64,000 nucleotides of DNA from Geomonas sp. RF6 (GCF_021044625.1 NZ_CP087999.1:1009001-1073000), one strand, 5' to 3'; shown: positions 16,423 to 26,840, counted from the first letter of the stretch. Numbers and translations: made by a program. Notes: generated by a model from the sequence alone, not told the origin.

Positions 16423-16588
16423 GGGGGCAGGCTTTGCAATTGGTGATTTGCCGGATGGCGAAATGCGTAAATGCAAAGCCTGACCCCGGGCCGCTGGCTC
16501 AGGTGCGGGGGCGCTGCCGGAGACGTTCAGCTTCGCCATCTCCGGTTGCAGCAAGTCGATCTGGAGGCGACGGAGTTGCCGACCACCT
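16423..16588. repeat. mobile palindromic repeat carrying a copied chemoreceptor 3' end
   Basis: The left part (16423-16487) is a long imperfect palindrome with arms GGGGGCAGGCTTTGCAAT and AAATGCAAAGCCTGACCCC. The right part (about 16488-16588) nearly repeats the last ~25 codons of the methyl-accepting chemotaxis gene that ends at 19851, including its stop and trailing bases. Palindrome and receptor tail are in the same relative arrangement in both places, so they were copied together. The fragment abuts the DUF899 stop. Confidence 0.75.
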
Positions 16589-17371
16589 TCACCGCTTGTC
16601 GTACTCGTCATGGCGGCGCCACCAGACCCCCGCATCCTCGTTACGCCCTTTGGGGGCGCGATCAAGCCATTGATACATCCCCCACAGAATGTCCACGCCG
16701 CGGGCATAGGCAGAATAGGTGTGGTAGACGACGCCGTCTTCAAGCGCGAACGCACTCATCCCCGGCCTCTCTCGCAGGTAGGCGGGTGCGTCGATCCCGC
16801 ACATGGCTGCAAATTTGGCCTCGGCATCCTCGCCTCCACCGTCTTCGCCTTGGCGCCACTGCTGCACCGGTTCGCGAGTGAAATTGTATTCCATCCCCTC
16901 GCGCTGCTGCTCCTCCGTGTAGGAGGCGCAGAAGTCGAAATTGAAGTCGCCGTCTTGTGACGACGCCCAGGGAAACGTCCATCCCATCCGGCGCTTGTAC
17001 GTCTGCAACTTCACAAGCGGCGCCCGGGAAACCGCCCATAGCATCACGTCATGATTGGCTAGATGTACGACGAAACCGTTGAAGCCATCGGCAATGGCTG
17101 AACAGGACGGACACCCCGCCGTGTAGTCGGGGCCAAACATGAAATGGTAGACGATGAGTTGCGAGCGCCCTCGGAAGAGGTCCGCCAGGGAGGAGGTTCC
17201 CTCGTCGGTCTCGAACCGGTATTCCTTGCCGATTGGAACCCACGGCAACTCCTGCCGTCGCCGAGCCAACTCGTCGCTGCGATGCGTTAGCTCCTTTTCC
17301 GCCTTGAGTAACTCGAGCCGGGCTGCAAGCCACTCTTCTCTTGTCCCTGTCCTATGTTTTGTCACCGTCAT
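16589..17371 (-). CDS. DUF899-family thioredoxin-fold protein
   Basis: 260 residues from ATG at 17371 directly after AGGAGGGA; a GTG two codons later has more usual spacing. The protein shows the DUF899 pattern: EWLAARLELLKAEKELTH near the start, RRRQELPWVPIGKEYRFET, SLADLFRGRSQLIVYHFMFGPDY, the CPSC motif (like the thioredoxin CxxC) near 95, and a C-terminal VYHTYSAYARGVDIL with WLDRAPKGR. Family function is not settled; a thiol-redox or peroxide-related role is suggested by the fold. It stands alone. Its stop coincides with the edge of a mobile repeat, so sequence downstream has been rearranged. Confidence 0.88.
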   Translation of the reverse strand: MTVTKHRTGTREEWLAARLELLKAEKELTHRSDELARRRQELPWVPIGKEYRFETDEGTSSLADLFRGRSQLIVYHFMFGPDYTAGCPSCSAIADGFNGFVVHLANHDVMLWAVSRAPLVKLQTYKRRMGWTFPWASSQDGDFNFDFCASYTEEQQREGMEYNFTREPVQQWRQGEDGGGEDAEAKFAAMCGIDAPAYLRERPGMSAFALEDGVVYHTYSAYARGVDILWGMYQWLDRAPKGRNEDAGVWWRRHDEYDKR

Positions 17372-17422
17372 TCCCTCCTTTCCGTGGCACATCCATCTTA
17401 CGGCTGAGGGGTTCCTTGTCAA

Positions 17423-17706
17423 ACAACACGGGCGGGTAGGTCAGAGCAGCGGGGTCATGCTTCGCATTTGGTGATTCGCTTGAGCTAATGCACAGAGAAA
17501 GCTGACACTGTCCGACTTCAGAAGGGACCGGATATCCTCGTCCTGCTTTAAGTCCAGTCTACTCAGTGCCGTCCTCGACATTCCCAGCGCGTGGCCGGGG
17601 AACTTTTCTCCTTCCCCACCACTGGGTTGCGGCAACCATAAAAATGAGATGCCGCCGGCATCTGCAACTGCCGACGGCATTCCAACTCCCCTGATACAGG
17701 AGCCTC
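17423..17706. other. intergenic region with one half-copy of the mobile palindromic repeat
   Basis: About 280 bases. GGGGTCATGCTTCGCATTTG at 17452-17471 is a decayed arm of the GGGGTCAGGCTTTGCATTT palindrome family. No gene is recognised in the remainder. Confidence 0.4.
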
Positions 17707-19368
17707 TCAGGAAAACCACTTGTGATGCAGTGCCGAGTCCGTTCCCTGCACAAAGCAGTCGAGGCGGCCGCTCCCCCATGAGCTGACGCCTACGCTGGAG
17801 CAGAGGATCCCGCCAAGGTCTTCTTCTCCGCTCCACTTCGAGCCATCCCACCATTTGTGCCACATGTGCGAGCTGCGTCCAGGATAGAAGACGTCAATCC
17901 GGTTCGCCCCCCACGACTCGGCGGCCGGTTCCCCCAGGAGCGTTCCGCCGAGGTCCTCCCACCCGCTCCAGGTATGCCCGTCCCACCACTTGTGCCACAG
18001 GTGGCTGTCGTAGCCGCGCACGAAAGTGTCGAGCCTGTTGGCGGACCACGACGCAACGGCCGGGCCGGAGGTCAGGCCGCCCCCGAGGCTTTCCCATCCG
18101 TGCCACCCCGCGCCGTCCCACCAGAGATGCCACATCGCCTGGTCCACGCCTCGGGCGAAGACGTCGATCCTGTCCTGCCCCCACGATACTGCCGCGGGCT
18201 CGGAGGTGAGTGTTCCACCGAGGTCTTCCCAACCGCTCCACCCTCCTTGAAACCACTTGTGATGCAGATGGTGGTTCAACCCGACAACGAAGATGTCCAG
18301 CCGCCCGCTGGCCCAGGAGCAGATGGCGGGGGCACCCTGCACCTGCCCCCCGAGTGACTCCCATCCTTGCCAGCTGCTGCCGTCCCACCAGCGGTGCCAC
18401 ACCCTTGAGTCGAGGCCGCGGGCGACGACGTCTACGCGGTTTGCCCCCCAGGAGACGGCGCTCGGCCGCGATGATATCTGACCCCCCAGTGCCTCCCATC
18501 CGGACCAGCCCCCCTTTGAGGGAAGAACGACCCCTTGCGCGGTCCAGAACGGGAATTCCGAATCGAGCCCCGCCTCTCCGTAGGCAATCTTGAAGAAGCC
18601 GCCGTCCCCCCAGCCGGCCCCCCAGGAGTTCTTGCATATCCAGCATTGCTCTGCTTCGGAGTAGCCGATGATCTGCACGCAGTGCAGGCCGACGTCCCCT
18701 CCGGTGACATGGTGGTAAACGCCGCCTCCGTAGGAGAAAAAGTCGTTGAAGACGTGGAAGACGCCGCAACATGGCCCTGTGTTGCTGAGATAGTTTTTCC
18801 GGTCCACGATGCCCGCCACGGTCCCCGCGCTCGAGATCTTCACCGACCGCGTGTTGCGGTCCGGCACTACCACACACTTCGGATTTGGCGGAGGGGGCTC
18901 GAAAGCGCTGGCATAGGGGAACGCCGCCTCGTCCGGCAGACCGCGCTCCCTGATCTGCGTGAAGGCGTCGTCCGGCCACCAGCCGTTGCAGTTTGCGCCG
19001 TGGCTGGAACAGAAATGCAGGTCAGCCTCGGAGAGGTCGAGCCGTTGCCCCTTCTCCACGGAAGCCATCGACTCCACCACCGCCGAAGTGCCGAAAGAGA
19101 CGCACGAGCCGCACCCACCCTGGTCCTTTACCGGTGTAACGTGGTTCCCGTTGTGGTTGCGCCAGTCAACGGCCGGCGCAAAATTAGGAGCCGCCGCGGC
19201 TGGCGGGTGTGCCATCGCAGCAGCAAGCGCCTGCGGATTGACGATGACGCCGAGCATCGCTTTCTTCTGAGCATCGCTCAAGGTGGCCTGCACCGTCTGT
19301 CGAGCCGTCCAACGCGCCCTGGATTGTGAAAGGTTCGCTGTCAGTGTCCGGATGTCGAGAACTGGCAT
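17707..19368 (-). CDS. papain-family (C1) cysteine protease with six-repeat PLL-like beta-propeller lectin domain
   Basis: 553 residues from ATG at 19368 (GAAGGAG seven bases upstream; the frame opens 21 bases earlier). A short propeptide-like helix region (1-60) precedes the C1 peptidase domain (about 65-280): Gln83 and Cys89 in QGGCGSC, His229 in [10 protein letters not shown], Asn247 in [13 protein letters not shown]. All catalytic residues are present. Residues 287-553 hold six repeats of about 45 residues with the signature GW.GWE.LGG...W...[16 protein letters not shown], as in PLL-type fucose-binding beta-propellers. No signal peptide or lipobox is visible although both domains suggest an extracellular target. 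Export may use a non-Sec route. No neighbouring partner. Confidence 0.93.
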   Translation of the reverse strand: MPVLDIRTLTANLSQSRARWTARQTVQATLSDAQKKAMLGVIVNPQALAAAMAHPPAAAAPNFAPAVDWRNHNGNHVTPVKDQGGCGSCVSFGTSAVVESMASVEKGQRLDLSEADLHFCSSHGANCNGWWPDDAFTQIRERGLPDEAAFPYASAFEPPPPNPKCVVVPDRNTRSVKISSAGTVAGIVDRKNYLSNTGPCCGVFHVFNDFFSYGGGVYHHVTGGDVGLHCVQIIGYSEAEQCWICKNSWGAGWGDGGFFKIAYGEAGLDSEFPFWTAQGVVLPSKGGWSGWEALGGQISSRPSAVSWGANRVDVVARGLDSRVWHRWWDGSSWQGWESLGGQVQGAPAICSWASGRLDIFVVGLNHHLHHKWFQGGWSGWEDLGGTLTSEPAAVSWGQDRIDVFARGVDQAMWHLWWDGAGWHGWESLGGGLTSGPAVASWSANRLDTFVRGYDSHLWHKWWDGHTWSGWEDLGGTLLGEPAAESWGANRIDVFYPGRSSHMWHKWWDGSKWSGEEDLGGILCSSVGVSSWGSGRLDCFVQGTDSALHHKWFS

Positions 19369-19708
19369 ACCGTTTCTCCTTCTCGCCACAGAGCAGCTGA
19401 CTCTGCGGCAGGCAAGGCCGGGCCTCGTGGTGTCGATCGAGGAACCGGAGCCCCGGCTGCATCCGGCTCCTGAATCCGGGGAGGGAGGAGCGCCGGCATC
19501 ACCCGGTGCCCCCTCCGCCTTCTGTGCTACGGAGAAAAAGACTTCATTACCGGCGGAGTGATGTCAAGGCGATAGGCCGCACCTTCCGAAAAGGAGTACT
19601 GCCTTGTAGGTGCTTTGCGCGAGTGAGGATGAGGTGGGGGGATGTCGGGGGGGGAGGGAGAGCCCCTGGAATGGAATGGCCGGTCCGCGACAACGTCCGG
19701 GCCGGGGC
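19369..19708. other. intergenic leader upstream of the protease, no gene seen
   Basis: About 340 bases. Apart from the protease ribosome binding site at the left end, I see no coding or structural feature. Confidence 0.35.
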
Positions 19709-19840
19709 CGGGTCAGGCTTTGCAAACGGGGCAGGGTCAGGCTTTGCATTTGGTGATTTGCTTTGAAACGGGGCAGGGTCAGGCTCTGCATTTGGTGATT
19801 TGCTTTGTGGCCAAATGCGTAAATGCAAAGCCTGACCCCG
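19709..19840. repeat. array of mobile palindromic repeat (GGGTCAGGCTTTGCATTTGG family)
   Basis: Three successive forward arms, each followed (except the first, truncated) by TGGTGATTTGCTTTG, end in the inverse arm AAATGCGTAAATGCAAAGCCTGACCCC. The array lies just past the chemoreceptor stop. Expansion of one arm suggests repeated slippage or re-copying. Confidence 0.8.
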
Positions 19841-19850
19841 GGTCGCTGGC

Positions 19851-22324
19851 TCAGGTGCGGGGGGCGCTGCCGGAGACGTTCAGCTTCGCTATCTCCAGCT
19901 GCAGCAAGTCGATCTGGGCCTTCTGGGATGCGACGGAGTCGTTCAGCATACGGACCGCGCCGAGGTTGCAATCGGTGGCCTCCATGATGTTGGCGACGGC
20001 GGGGACAATCTGGTCGCTGCCGCGGCTCTGCTCGTCGCAGGCCCGCTGGATCTGCTGGATCATGGTGGTGATGTGCTCCGTCGACCTGGCGATGAAGTTC
20101 CCCATGGTGCTCTGCTCGCGGGTCGAGTTCTTCACCTGCTCGGTGAGCGTCTTCATCCGCTCTACAGCGCCCATGATCTGGACGCTCCCTTCCCCCTGCT
20201 CCGCGGTGGAACGGGCGATGTGATTCACCATGGTGGAGACCTGCTCTATCGCCTGGCTGATCATCCTGCTCCCGTTCGCCTGCTCCGCCGTCGACCTTGC
20301 AATGCTGCTCACTTGCGCTGTCGCCTGCTCGGCTCCCGCCACGATCTTTTCCAGAGCCTCGCCGGACTGCCCCGAGAGCGCTTCCCCCTCCTCGATGCTC
20401 CGCTCGGTGACGGCGATGGCGGCGACGGCTCTCTTCGTTTCGTCCTGCACCCCTTTTATAACTTCGGCGATCTCCCGGGTCGACCTGCTGGTCTGTCCGC
20501 CAGGTGCTTGATCTCGTCCGCCACAACGGCGAATCCTTTGCCGTGCTCCCCGGACTGTGCTGCGATTATCGCTGCATTCAGCGCCAGGAGGCTCGTCTGT
20601 CCTGCCACGTCGTCGATGACCGAAAGCATCGCCCCGATGTCCCCCGCCCTGCGGGAGAGGGCCTGGACCGACTCGGAGGTGACGCGGGAGGCCTCGCGGA
20701 TGCGTGCCATCCCCACGATCGTCGCCTCCACCGCCTCTTTCCCAAGTTCGGCATCCCTGCGCACACCTTCCGAGATCGCCGCCGTTTCGACCGCGTGCAG
20801 CTCGACCTCCTTGATGGAGCTGTTCATCTCCAGCACAGAAGAGGCGTTGGCGTAGGCGGCCTCCATGAGGGTCCGGGCATTGGAGCCGACCTCCTTTATG
20901 GAGGCGGCCATCTCGCCGATGGCTGAGCTGACCTCCTCGACCGACTGCGCCAGCTCCCCGGCGTTCAGGGCGACCTCCTCCACGCTCGCCGCCATCTCCA
21001 GGATGGAGGAGGAAGTTTCGTGCGCCGACCGCGAGAGTCCCTCCACCCCTTCGGCCACACCCTTGATGGAGGTGTTGATCTGGGTCATGGCAGACGATGC
21101 CTCGTTCACCGAGGACGCCTGCTGCTCCGCGGAAGCCATTACGGTTCCGGCGGCCTGAAAGATGTCTGTGGAAACACGGCCGAGCTCGCCGCTGGAGCGC
21201 CCCACCTGGGACACCAGCTCCGACAGGCGGCGGCTCATGGTATTGAAGTCCTCGGCGAGCTGGCCGATCTCGTCGCGGGTCTCGACGGGGATGGTGCGCG
21301 ACAGGTCCCAGGTCGTTGTGACGGCGACGATGTGTCTTTGCAGCGTCTCGAAGAGGCGCAGGCTCTTTCGCACCGAGAGGTAGAAGATCCCGAGGGCCGC
21401 GGCGAAGATCACGCAGATGGTGAGGACGTTGAGAAGCACCCCCTTCCAGAAGGAGGCGAAGAGGGAGCTTACTTCCTTCTGGGAAAAGAGAATCCCCACC
21501 ACCTTCCCCTCGGCGTCGCGCACCGGCGCCATGCCGACCGCGAACCTCCCTTCGCTGATGGAGACGATCTGCACCTTCGGCGTCTGCAGCGACTCCCGCA
21601 TCTCCGGCAGGATGCGCGAGGCAAGCTTCAGCGTGATCTTCTCGTTGGTGGGGTAGAGTACCCTGAAGGTGCCGACCTTCCCACCCTGCACCTCCGTCTT
21701 CTTCCCGGCCAGGAACTCCTCTGTGAGGAGGAGGCTTTCGTCGTTGCCGGTGATGCTCTTCATCTGGGTGAAGACGTGGTCGATCTCCTCGGCCACTTCC
21801 ATATAGCCGACCGCCCTGCCGTTGTACGACACAGGCCTCACGGAGCGCAGGGAGAAGAAGTTTTTCCCCATCTCCACCCCGCTCGCGGTCTTCCCGGAGG
21901 AGACCGCCTGCTTGAAAGTGGCCCGCGCGACGAGGTCTCCGGACTGCTCCGGCTTGTGCACCCTGAGGAGCACCTTCCCGTCCGGCTCGATGAAGTACAT
22001 GTGGGTGATGTTGTTCTGCGCCTTGATGTCGGCGAAGAGAGGGGCGGCGACGCGCAGGAGCTCATCCTTGTTCTTCGCCGCGAAGGGGCGCAGGAGAGGC
22101 TCGAGGCGGTCCAGTCCTGCATGCGCCCTGGCAAGGCCCTCGGCGTCGGCGCTGACGATCGACTGAAAAAGGCGGTGCTCGTTCAGGGCCAGATCCTTCA
22201 CGCTCTCGCGCAACTGGCGCATCTGGTTCTGGTACGTGATGAGACTGATGAGGGCGACGCTCATGACGCAGATGCAGGCAAGCGTCAAGAACACCCTCTT
22301 CTTGATGGTGAGGTTCTTCAGCAT
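19851..22324 (-). pseudogene. methyl-accepting chemotaxis protein, frameshifted near its 3' end
   Basis: The gene starts at ATG 22324 (GGAGG upstream): transmembrane helix (about 8-30), a periplasmic Cache-type domain (about 40-270), a second transmembrane helix, HAMP and the MCP signalling domain with the hairpin tip [19 protein letters not shown]. Right after that motif, near 20500, a single missing base shifts the frame and gives stop TAA at 20456. The correct continuation ([20 protein letters not shown]) resumes in another frame and runs to 19851, ending in NVSGSAPRT. Everything else is conserved, so this is either a recent inactivating deletion or a sequencing error. If read through, the receptor would have about 824 residues. 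Confidence 0.88.
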
Positions 22325-22866
22325 GGGGGGGTCCTCCGGGAAATCGGCAGGCTGCGTCACAGGTTCCTTCCGCAGCGTGGCAGGCCGGGCCGGAGGAAAA
22401 GACGGGAAAGGCGTGAGACGAAGACCATGGCAAATGCAGGGACCGGATACTACTACAAGCTGAGCATTAATGAAAGCTGCAAATTGCGTGCAGGCGGGCG
22501 CAACAGTGGAATTGTGCGGCGAAAACAGGGTGTGCCACTTCAGGAGAGGGCTTCTCTTTAAGGGAAGCGGTGGGGTCAGGCTTTGCATTTGGTGATTTGC
22601 TTTTGCGGAAGCGATGGGGTCAGGCTTTGCATTTGGTGATTTGCTGTTGTCAGCGCGGTGGGATCAAGCGGCGGGGGTCAAGCGGTGGGAGTCAGGCTTT
22701 GGATATGCTGGTTTGCTCCTGGCGAAATACGCAAATGCGAAGCCTGACCCCACGCGCGGTGCTGCCCCCACGCGCGGTGGTGAGCGGTGGGAGTCAGGCT
22801 TTGGATATGCTGCTTTGCTATTGGCGAAATACGTAAATGCAAAGCCTGACCCCAGGCGGTGTTCCC
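22325..22866. repeat. intergenic array of mobile palindromic repeats between two chemoreceptor genes
   Basis: Bases 22571-22853 hold at least four forward arms (GGGGTCAGGCTTTGCATTT, and variants reading GAGTCAGGCTTTGGATATG) and two inverse arms ending GCCTGACCCC, interrupted by short GC-rich units such as CGCGCGGTG. The rest, 22325-22570, is a leader with no gene recognised. The array separates two genes of the same family and could promote recombination between them. Confidence 0.75.
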
Positions 22867-24393
22867 CTAAAACCTCTCGAATTCTTCATCCATGGCCAGC
22901 TCGGTGCCGCGAGCCTTCGGCCTTAGCGTCGCCACCCTTTTGGCGGCGGCGCCGGGCCCGGCAGCGGCCACCCTGGCGGTTGTACGCGGCCTCCCGGAGA
23001 TCTCCTGGCTGCTGTCGCCCTTTGCCTTGAAGAAGGCTATCGCCCTCTGCAGTTGCACCGCCTGAACAGAGAGTTCTTCCGCCGTGGAGGACATCTCCTC
23101 TGCGGCGCTGGCGTTTTGCTGGATGATCTGGTCAAGCTGCTGGATGGCCTTGTTGATCTGCTCGGCGCCGGAGTCCTGCTCCCTGCTCGATGCGCTGATC
23201 TCCTGGACCAGTTCGGCGGTCTTCTGGATGTCAGGCACTATCTTCGCCAGCAGATCCCCTGCCTTCACCGCAATCCCCACACTGTTCGCAGAGAGCTGCG
23301 AAATCTCCGCCGCCGCTCGCTGGCTTCTTTCGGCAAGCTTTCTTACCTCGCTCGCCACCACGGCGAAACCCTTGCCGTGCTCGCCTGCCCGGGCTGCCTC
23401 AATCGCCGCGTTCAGCGCGAGAAGGTTCGTTTGCCGGGCGATCTCCTCGATTATGTTGATTTTGGAGGCTATCTCCTTCATGGCGAGTACCGTTGCCTCG
23501 ACTGCTTGTCCCCCCTCTTTGGCGTCCTCGGCGGACTTGACGGCGATCTTTTCAGTCTGCGCGGCGTTGTCTGCATTCTGCCTGATGTTGGAGCTCATCT
23601 GCTCCATGCTGGAAGAGGCCTCCTCCGCCGCAGCCGCCTGCTCGCTCGCCCCCTGCGACATCTGCCCGGCATTGGAGGAAAGCTCATGGCTCCCCGAACC
23701 GAGGCGGCCGGCGACCTCGACAAGAACGTTTACCGGCTTCATGATGCTCCTGATAAGAAGGAAGACGCTCAGGATGGAAAGGGCGATGACCAGGATGCTA
23801 ATCACCGTCAGTGCTCCTTGCGCCTGCTCGAGTGCGCCAGCGACGTCGTTCTTCAGGCGCCCCGTGACGGCGTCCTGCTGGGACTTCAGCAGTGCTGCAG
23901 ACGCGTCGTTCACCTTCGCCAGCGACGGCACAGCGAGCTTCAGGGCGCGCACCGTCTCGGCCTGGTTCCCGGAAGCGGCTATCTCGAGGACGTTGGTGTT
24001 CAGGGCCGAGCACTCCTTTATGGCGTCCTTGAAGACGGCAAGCCGCTCCTTGTAGGCCTTTCCTGCCGGCGTGTCTGCTACCGGCGTCTCGTCCAGTTTC
24101 CGCATCACCTCGCGGTAAACATTTCGCTCGGCCTCAATGGCGCGGTGAGCGTCCCTCCTGAACGCCTCGTCCTGAATAGCAGCAAAGAGGGCGACCGTCC
24201 TGGTTATGGACTGAATGGAGTTCGCCGCCGTGGTGATCATGGCTATCTTTGGCAGGTTGCTGGACATGATGTGATTGCTGCTTTTCTGGATCTTCCGGAA
24301 TTCAAAAGAGGTGTAGAAGATGCTTGCGACAAAAAGTGCAATTGTGAGTGCGAAGACTGCAATCAGTCTCTGGCTTAGCGTCCATTTGTTCAC
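22867..24393 (-). CDS. methyl-accepting chemotaxis protein (four-helix-bundle sensor)
   Basis: 508 residues. Transmembrane helix (8-30), a periplasmic four-helix bundle (about 35-190) of the 4HB_MCP type, second transmembrane helix (195-215), HAMP-like linker, then the cytoplasmic MCP domain with the conserved tip [19 protein letters not shown] and [22 protein letters not shown]. After the signalling domain comes a basic, proline/alanine-rich tail ending MDEEFERF. This acidic-aromatic ending is placed like the CheR/CheB tether pentapeptides of other receptors, though it does not match their NWxxF form. ATG at 24393 has AAAGGAGACATGACACGTG before it. No che genes are adjacent. Confidence 0.92.
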   Translation of the reverse strand: MNKWTLSQRLIAVFALTIALFVASIFYTSFEFRKIQKSSNHIMSSNLPKIAMITTAANSIQSITRTVALFAAIQDEAFRRDAHRAIEAERNVYREVMRKLDETPVADTPAGKAYKERLAVFKDAIKECSALNTNVLEIAASGNQAETVRALKLAVPSLAKVNDASAALLKSQQDAVTGRLKNDVAGALEQAQGALTVISILVIALSILSVFLLIRSIMKPVNVLVEVAGRLGSGSHELSSNAGQMSQGASEQAAAAEEASSSMEQMSSNIRQNADNAAQTEKIAVKSAEDAKEGGQAVEATVLAMKEIASKINIIEEIARQTNLLALNAAIEAARAGEHGKGFAVVASEVRKLAERSQRAAAEISQLSANSVGIAVKAGDLLAKIVPDIQKTAELVQEISASSREQDSGAEQINKAIQQLDQIIQQNASAAEEMSSTAEELSVQAVQLQRAIAFFKAKGDSSQEISGRPRTTARVAAAGPGAAAKRVATLRPKARGTELAMDEEFERF

Positions 24394-24775
24394 GTGTCAT
24401 GTCTCCTTTGTCAATAGGCTGTAGCCACAACACTCATCGGGCATTGTGTCCGCTCCTTGAGACCCGCTGGAGAGACGTTCGAGGCCGCCGTCGGTATAAC
24501 AAGGTTTATGCATACAGAATTGGTATGACCACCATACCTCCAGGTGCGTAGGAGATTGAGATTTTTGAGTCATCTATTTTGTGAATGCCGTTCTATTGCT
24601 AACGGGAGTGCGCAAAAGGCAGCTTCGGCGGCGTCGCGTTTACAAAATAAAAATAATTCGGCCACAGCAAAGGAACAACCGAGGTCGTGGGGTCAGCCAG
24701 GCTCCCGTGGCATCACCGCACGCCCCTCCCCTGTTCCTCACGGCAACTCGACCGGTTCCATGACTCCTTCATGAA
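24394..24775. other. intergenic leader upstream of the chemoreceptor, no gene recognised
   Basis: About 380 bases. It carries the chemoreceptor ribosome binding site. No conserved open frame or clear promoter is identified. Confidence 0.35.
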
Positions 24776-24868
24776 GGATCATCCGGGAAATGCGGGGAAG
24801 CGTGGGTACATTGCCACGAAGCACTGCAGAAGGCCTAACGTTCCCCCCTTTGCGAAGGGGGGGCAGGG
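24776..24868. repeat. left part of an ISL3-related miniature element interrupted by the IS4 insertion
   Basis: It contains GATCATCCGGGAAATGCGGG, the core TACATTGCCACGAAGCACTG and the palindrome CCCCCCTTTGCGAAGGGGGG, as in 51360-51450 and 60843-60930. The IS4 element begins immediately after GGGGGGGCAGGG. Confidence 0.7.
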
Positions 24869-26175
24869 CAGCGTTGTCCGGTTAGGTTTTTGCTTTGCGT
24901 CGTTTCTGCTTTTTTCGGTTTTTTTTGGCCTCATTTTTTCGCAGTCTAGAGGCTTCAGCTGCCATTCCAGCAGCTTCACTAGCGATTTTGTTTCTTAGCT
25001 CTCTGACACGATTGATGCTCACCCGCTCGTTATGCTGTTCTTGGCAGTAAATGGCCAGGAGAAGGTAAGTGATAAGTCCACTAAGGACCTGCACCATCAC
25101 GCCATACTGGCTTCTGGCGATTAAGTGGTAGACGTTGAGGTATCGTTTCCACCAGCCAAAGAAGGTCTCTATGTTCCAACGTAGTTTGTAGGCTTCGGCC
25201 ACCTGTTCAGCGGTAAGGTCATAGCGGTTTGTCGCAACCCAGTATTCCTTTCGGTCAACGCGATAGCCAACTACTCGGAGCTCTTTCTGCCCTTCAGTGA
25301 GCCCCTTCTTGCCCAGAATAACGATGGCGTCATAAAAGACGATGTCACTGTGCGGAAGAGGATTTTGACGGACGACCTTCTTTCTGGCTCTCTGCTGGAT
25401 GCGGCAGATAAAGAGTTTGCCGTCTTCTTGCCACTGATCGAAGTCGGCGTTGCATTGGTACCCTCGATCAAGGACAGCAGTTTCGCCAGGCTGGAGGATA
25501 CGGTCTACATACTGCCGCTCCACCTGGTTAGCGTCAGTCACGACCACACTCGTCGGCACACCACGGTTCAGATCAAGGCCTACGTGGGCTTTGGCTTTAT
25601 TGTGAGTGCTTGAGTACTGCGCCCAATCCATGGACATCAAAGCGTCGATGACAGATCCATCGATGCCAACAAGGTTGCCAAGTTCTGCGTGTTGGGCGGG
25701 AATGACTTTGCGAGCCTCTTTCGCCAGTGCTCCAAAGATTTCAGTGAGTTGTTCGAGTCCACGTGTGTTGATAGCCTCAAAAAAGGCGGATTTTTTAACG
25801 CCTTTAGGTGGCGCAACACATTCCTTGGCGAAATTGTCCTGTTCCAGGGCCTGGATCAGTTCTCTTCCAGAAGAGAATTCCTGGAGATGGTAGTAGACAA
25901 GGGCCTTTAGCTGATCGTCGAATGACAGTTGCAACGGTCGGTAACCTCTCGATGTAAGTGGAGAAACAGGGGTGCATGATCTCTTTACTGGGTCGAGAAG
26001 TCTATTAAATTCATAAGGATTCTGCGGCTTTTGTCTGCTGAAGGGACGCATGTCGTAACCACTCCCGAATTACGTAGTTACGAACGCGGCGCGCGCCACC
26101 CTTCAACAGATGTCAAGCAAAAAGTACAGCAATATCAAAGATTTCAGAGAGCAAGAACCTAACCGGACAACGCTG
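24869..26175 (-). mobile_element. IS4-family insertion sequence
   Basis: About 1.3 kb bounded by inverted repeats: CAGCGTTGTCCGGTTAGGTT at the left end (24869) and its complement ending at 26175. Flanks read GGGGCAGGG on the left and GGGGCAGGG on the right, consistent with a 9-base target duplication. The target was a dispersed miniature element (compare the uninterrupted CGAAGGGGGGGCAGGGGG at 52788-52805). Confidence 0.9.
24882..26051 (-). CDS. IS4-family DDE transposase
   Basis: 389 residues filling the insertion sequence. The N-terminal region FNRLLDPV...SRGYRPLQLSFDDQLKALVYYHL is typical of IS4 transposases of this group. First Asp in GIDGSVIDA near 130, second Asp in VLDRGYQCNAD near 196, and the YREK-type glutamate motif in YKLRWNIETFFGWWKR near 292. 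The basic C-terminus (KKNRKKQKRRK) is plausible DNA contact. The frame is intact, so the element may still be active. Confidence 0.92.
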   Translation of the reverse strand: MRPFSRQKPQNPYEFNRLLDPVKRSCTPVSPLTSRGYRPLQLSFDDQLKALVYYHLQEFSSGRELIQALEQDNFAKECVAPPKGVKKSAFFEAINTRGLEQLTEIFGALAKEARKVIPAQHAELGNLVGIDGSVIDALMSMDWAQYSSTHNKAKAHVGLDLNRGVPTSVVVTDANQVERQYVDRILQPGETAVLDRGYQCNADFDQWQEDGKLFICRIQQRARKKVVRQNPLPHSDIVFYDAIVILGKKGLTEGQKELRVVGYRVDRKEYWVATNRYDLTAEQVAEAYKLRWNIETFFGWWKRYLNVYHLIARSQYGVMVQVLSGLITYLLLAIYCQEQHNERVSINRVRELRNKIASEAAGMAAEASRLRKNEAKKNRKKQKRRKAKT

Positions 26176-26840
26176 GGGGCAGGGGGGATTTGATCTTCAA
26201 GTCTCCTCCAGAACCGCAGCCCGTTTAACAGTACATCTCGGACATCGAACCGCAGTGCCGCGGATCAACGACATACGCCCCACCAGTTTTTTGCAAAGTG
26301 GAAATCAAAAAAATCCCTTGAAATCACAGCAGTTGCGCAGTTGCAGGAGGGTCCTGGCCAAGTCAAATCCCCTCTATCCCCCCTTCGCAAAGGGTCTTCC
26401 GGGAATTCTGGAGAACGCGCTACAAAGAATCCGGGTGCCCCCACGCTGGAGCGTAGGCATCTTGCCTGCGATGGCGGCGCAGCCGCCACAGACCGCGCGG
26501 CTGGCGCCGCGGTACAGGCTGGGAAGCCTGTGCTCCAGCGCGGCGCCACTAGTGTCCCCTCACGTCAACGGAAGCGACCGGGCTGAATTCCCGGAATTCC
26601 CGGATGAACCTTTGCGAAGGGGGGGACGCGAGGCCTCGTGCGGCCCTTCATTGGAACATACTACGGCTTCCCCGGAATTCTCGGAAGAGCCTTCATGAAG
26701 GGGTGGCAGGGGGTGGCGTCTTGTCCCTGGCGCCTGCTATCGCTCCCTCTTTCTATCTCGGGGTTGAAGCTCCTGATGCAGCTTTTTTCGATGAAGATCT
26801 TCTGAAGCATTTGTATTCACTGACTGAGCAATGAAAGGTA
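26176..26840. repeat. repeat-rich region: ISL3-related miniature elements and a GC-rich palindromic repeat
   Basis: 26390-26425 and 26600-26700 carry the AAGGGTCTTCCGGGAATTC, CCCGGAATTCCCGGATGAACC and TTCCCCGGAATTCTCGG ends of the ISL3-related family. 26440-26550 is a different inverted repeat, GGAGCGTAGGCATCTTGCC...GGGAAGCCTGTGCTCCAGC, whose mirror copy is at 44738-44870. A frame ending near 26834 (FDEDLLKHLYSLTEQ) looks like the tail of an otherwise lost gene, but I cannot name it. Confidence 0.6.
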
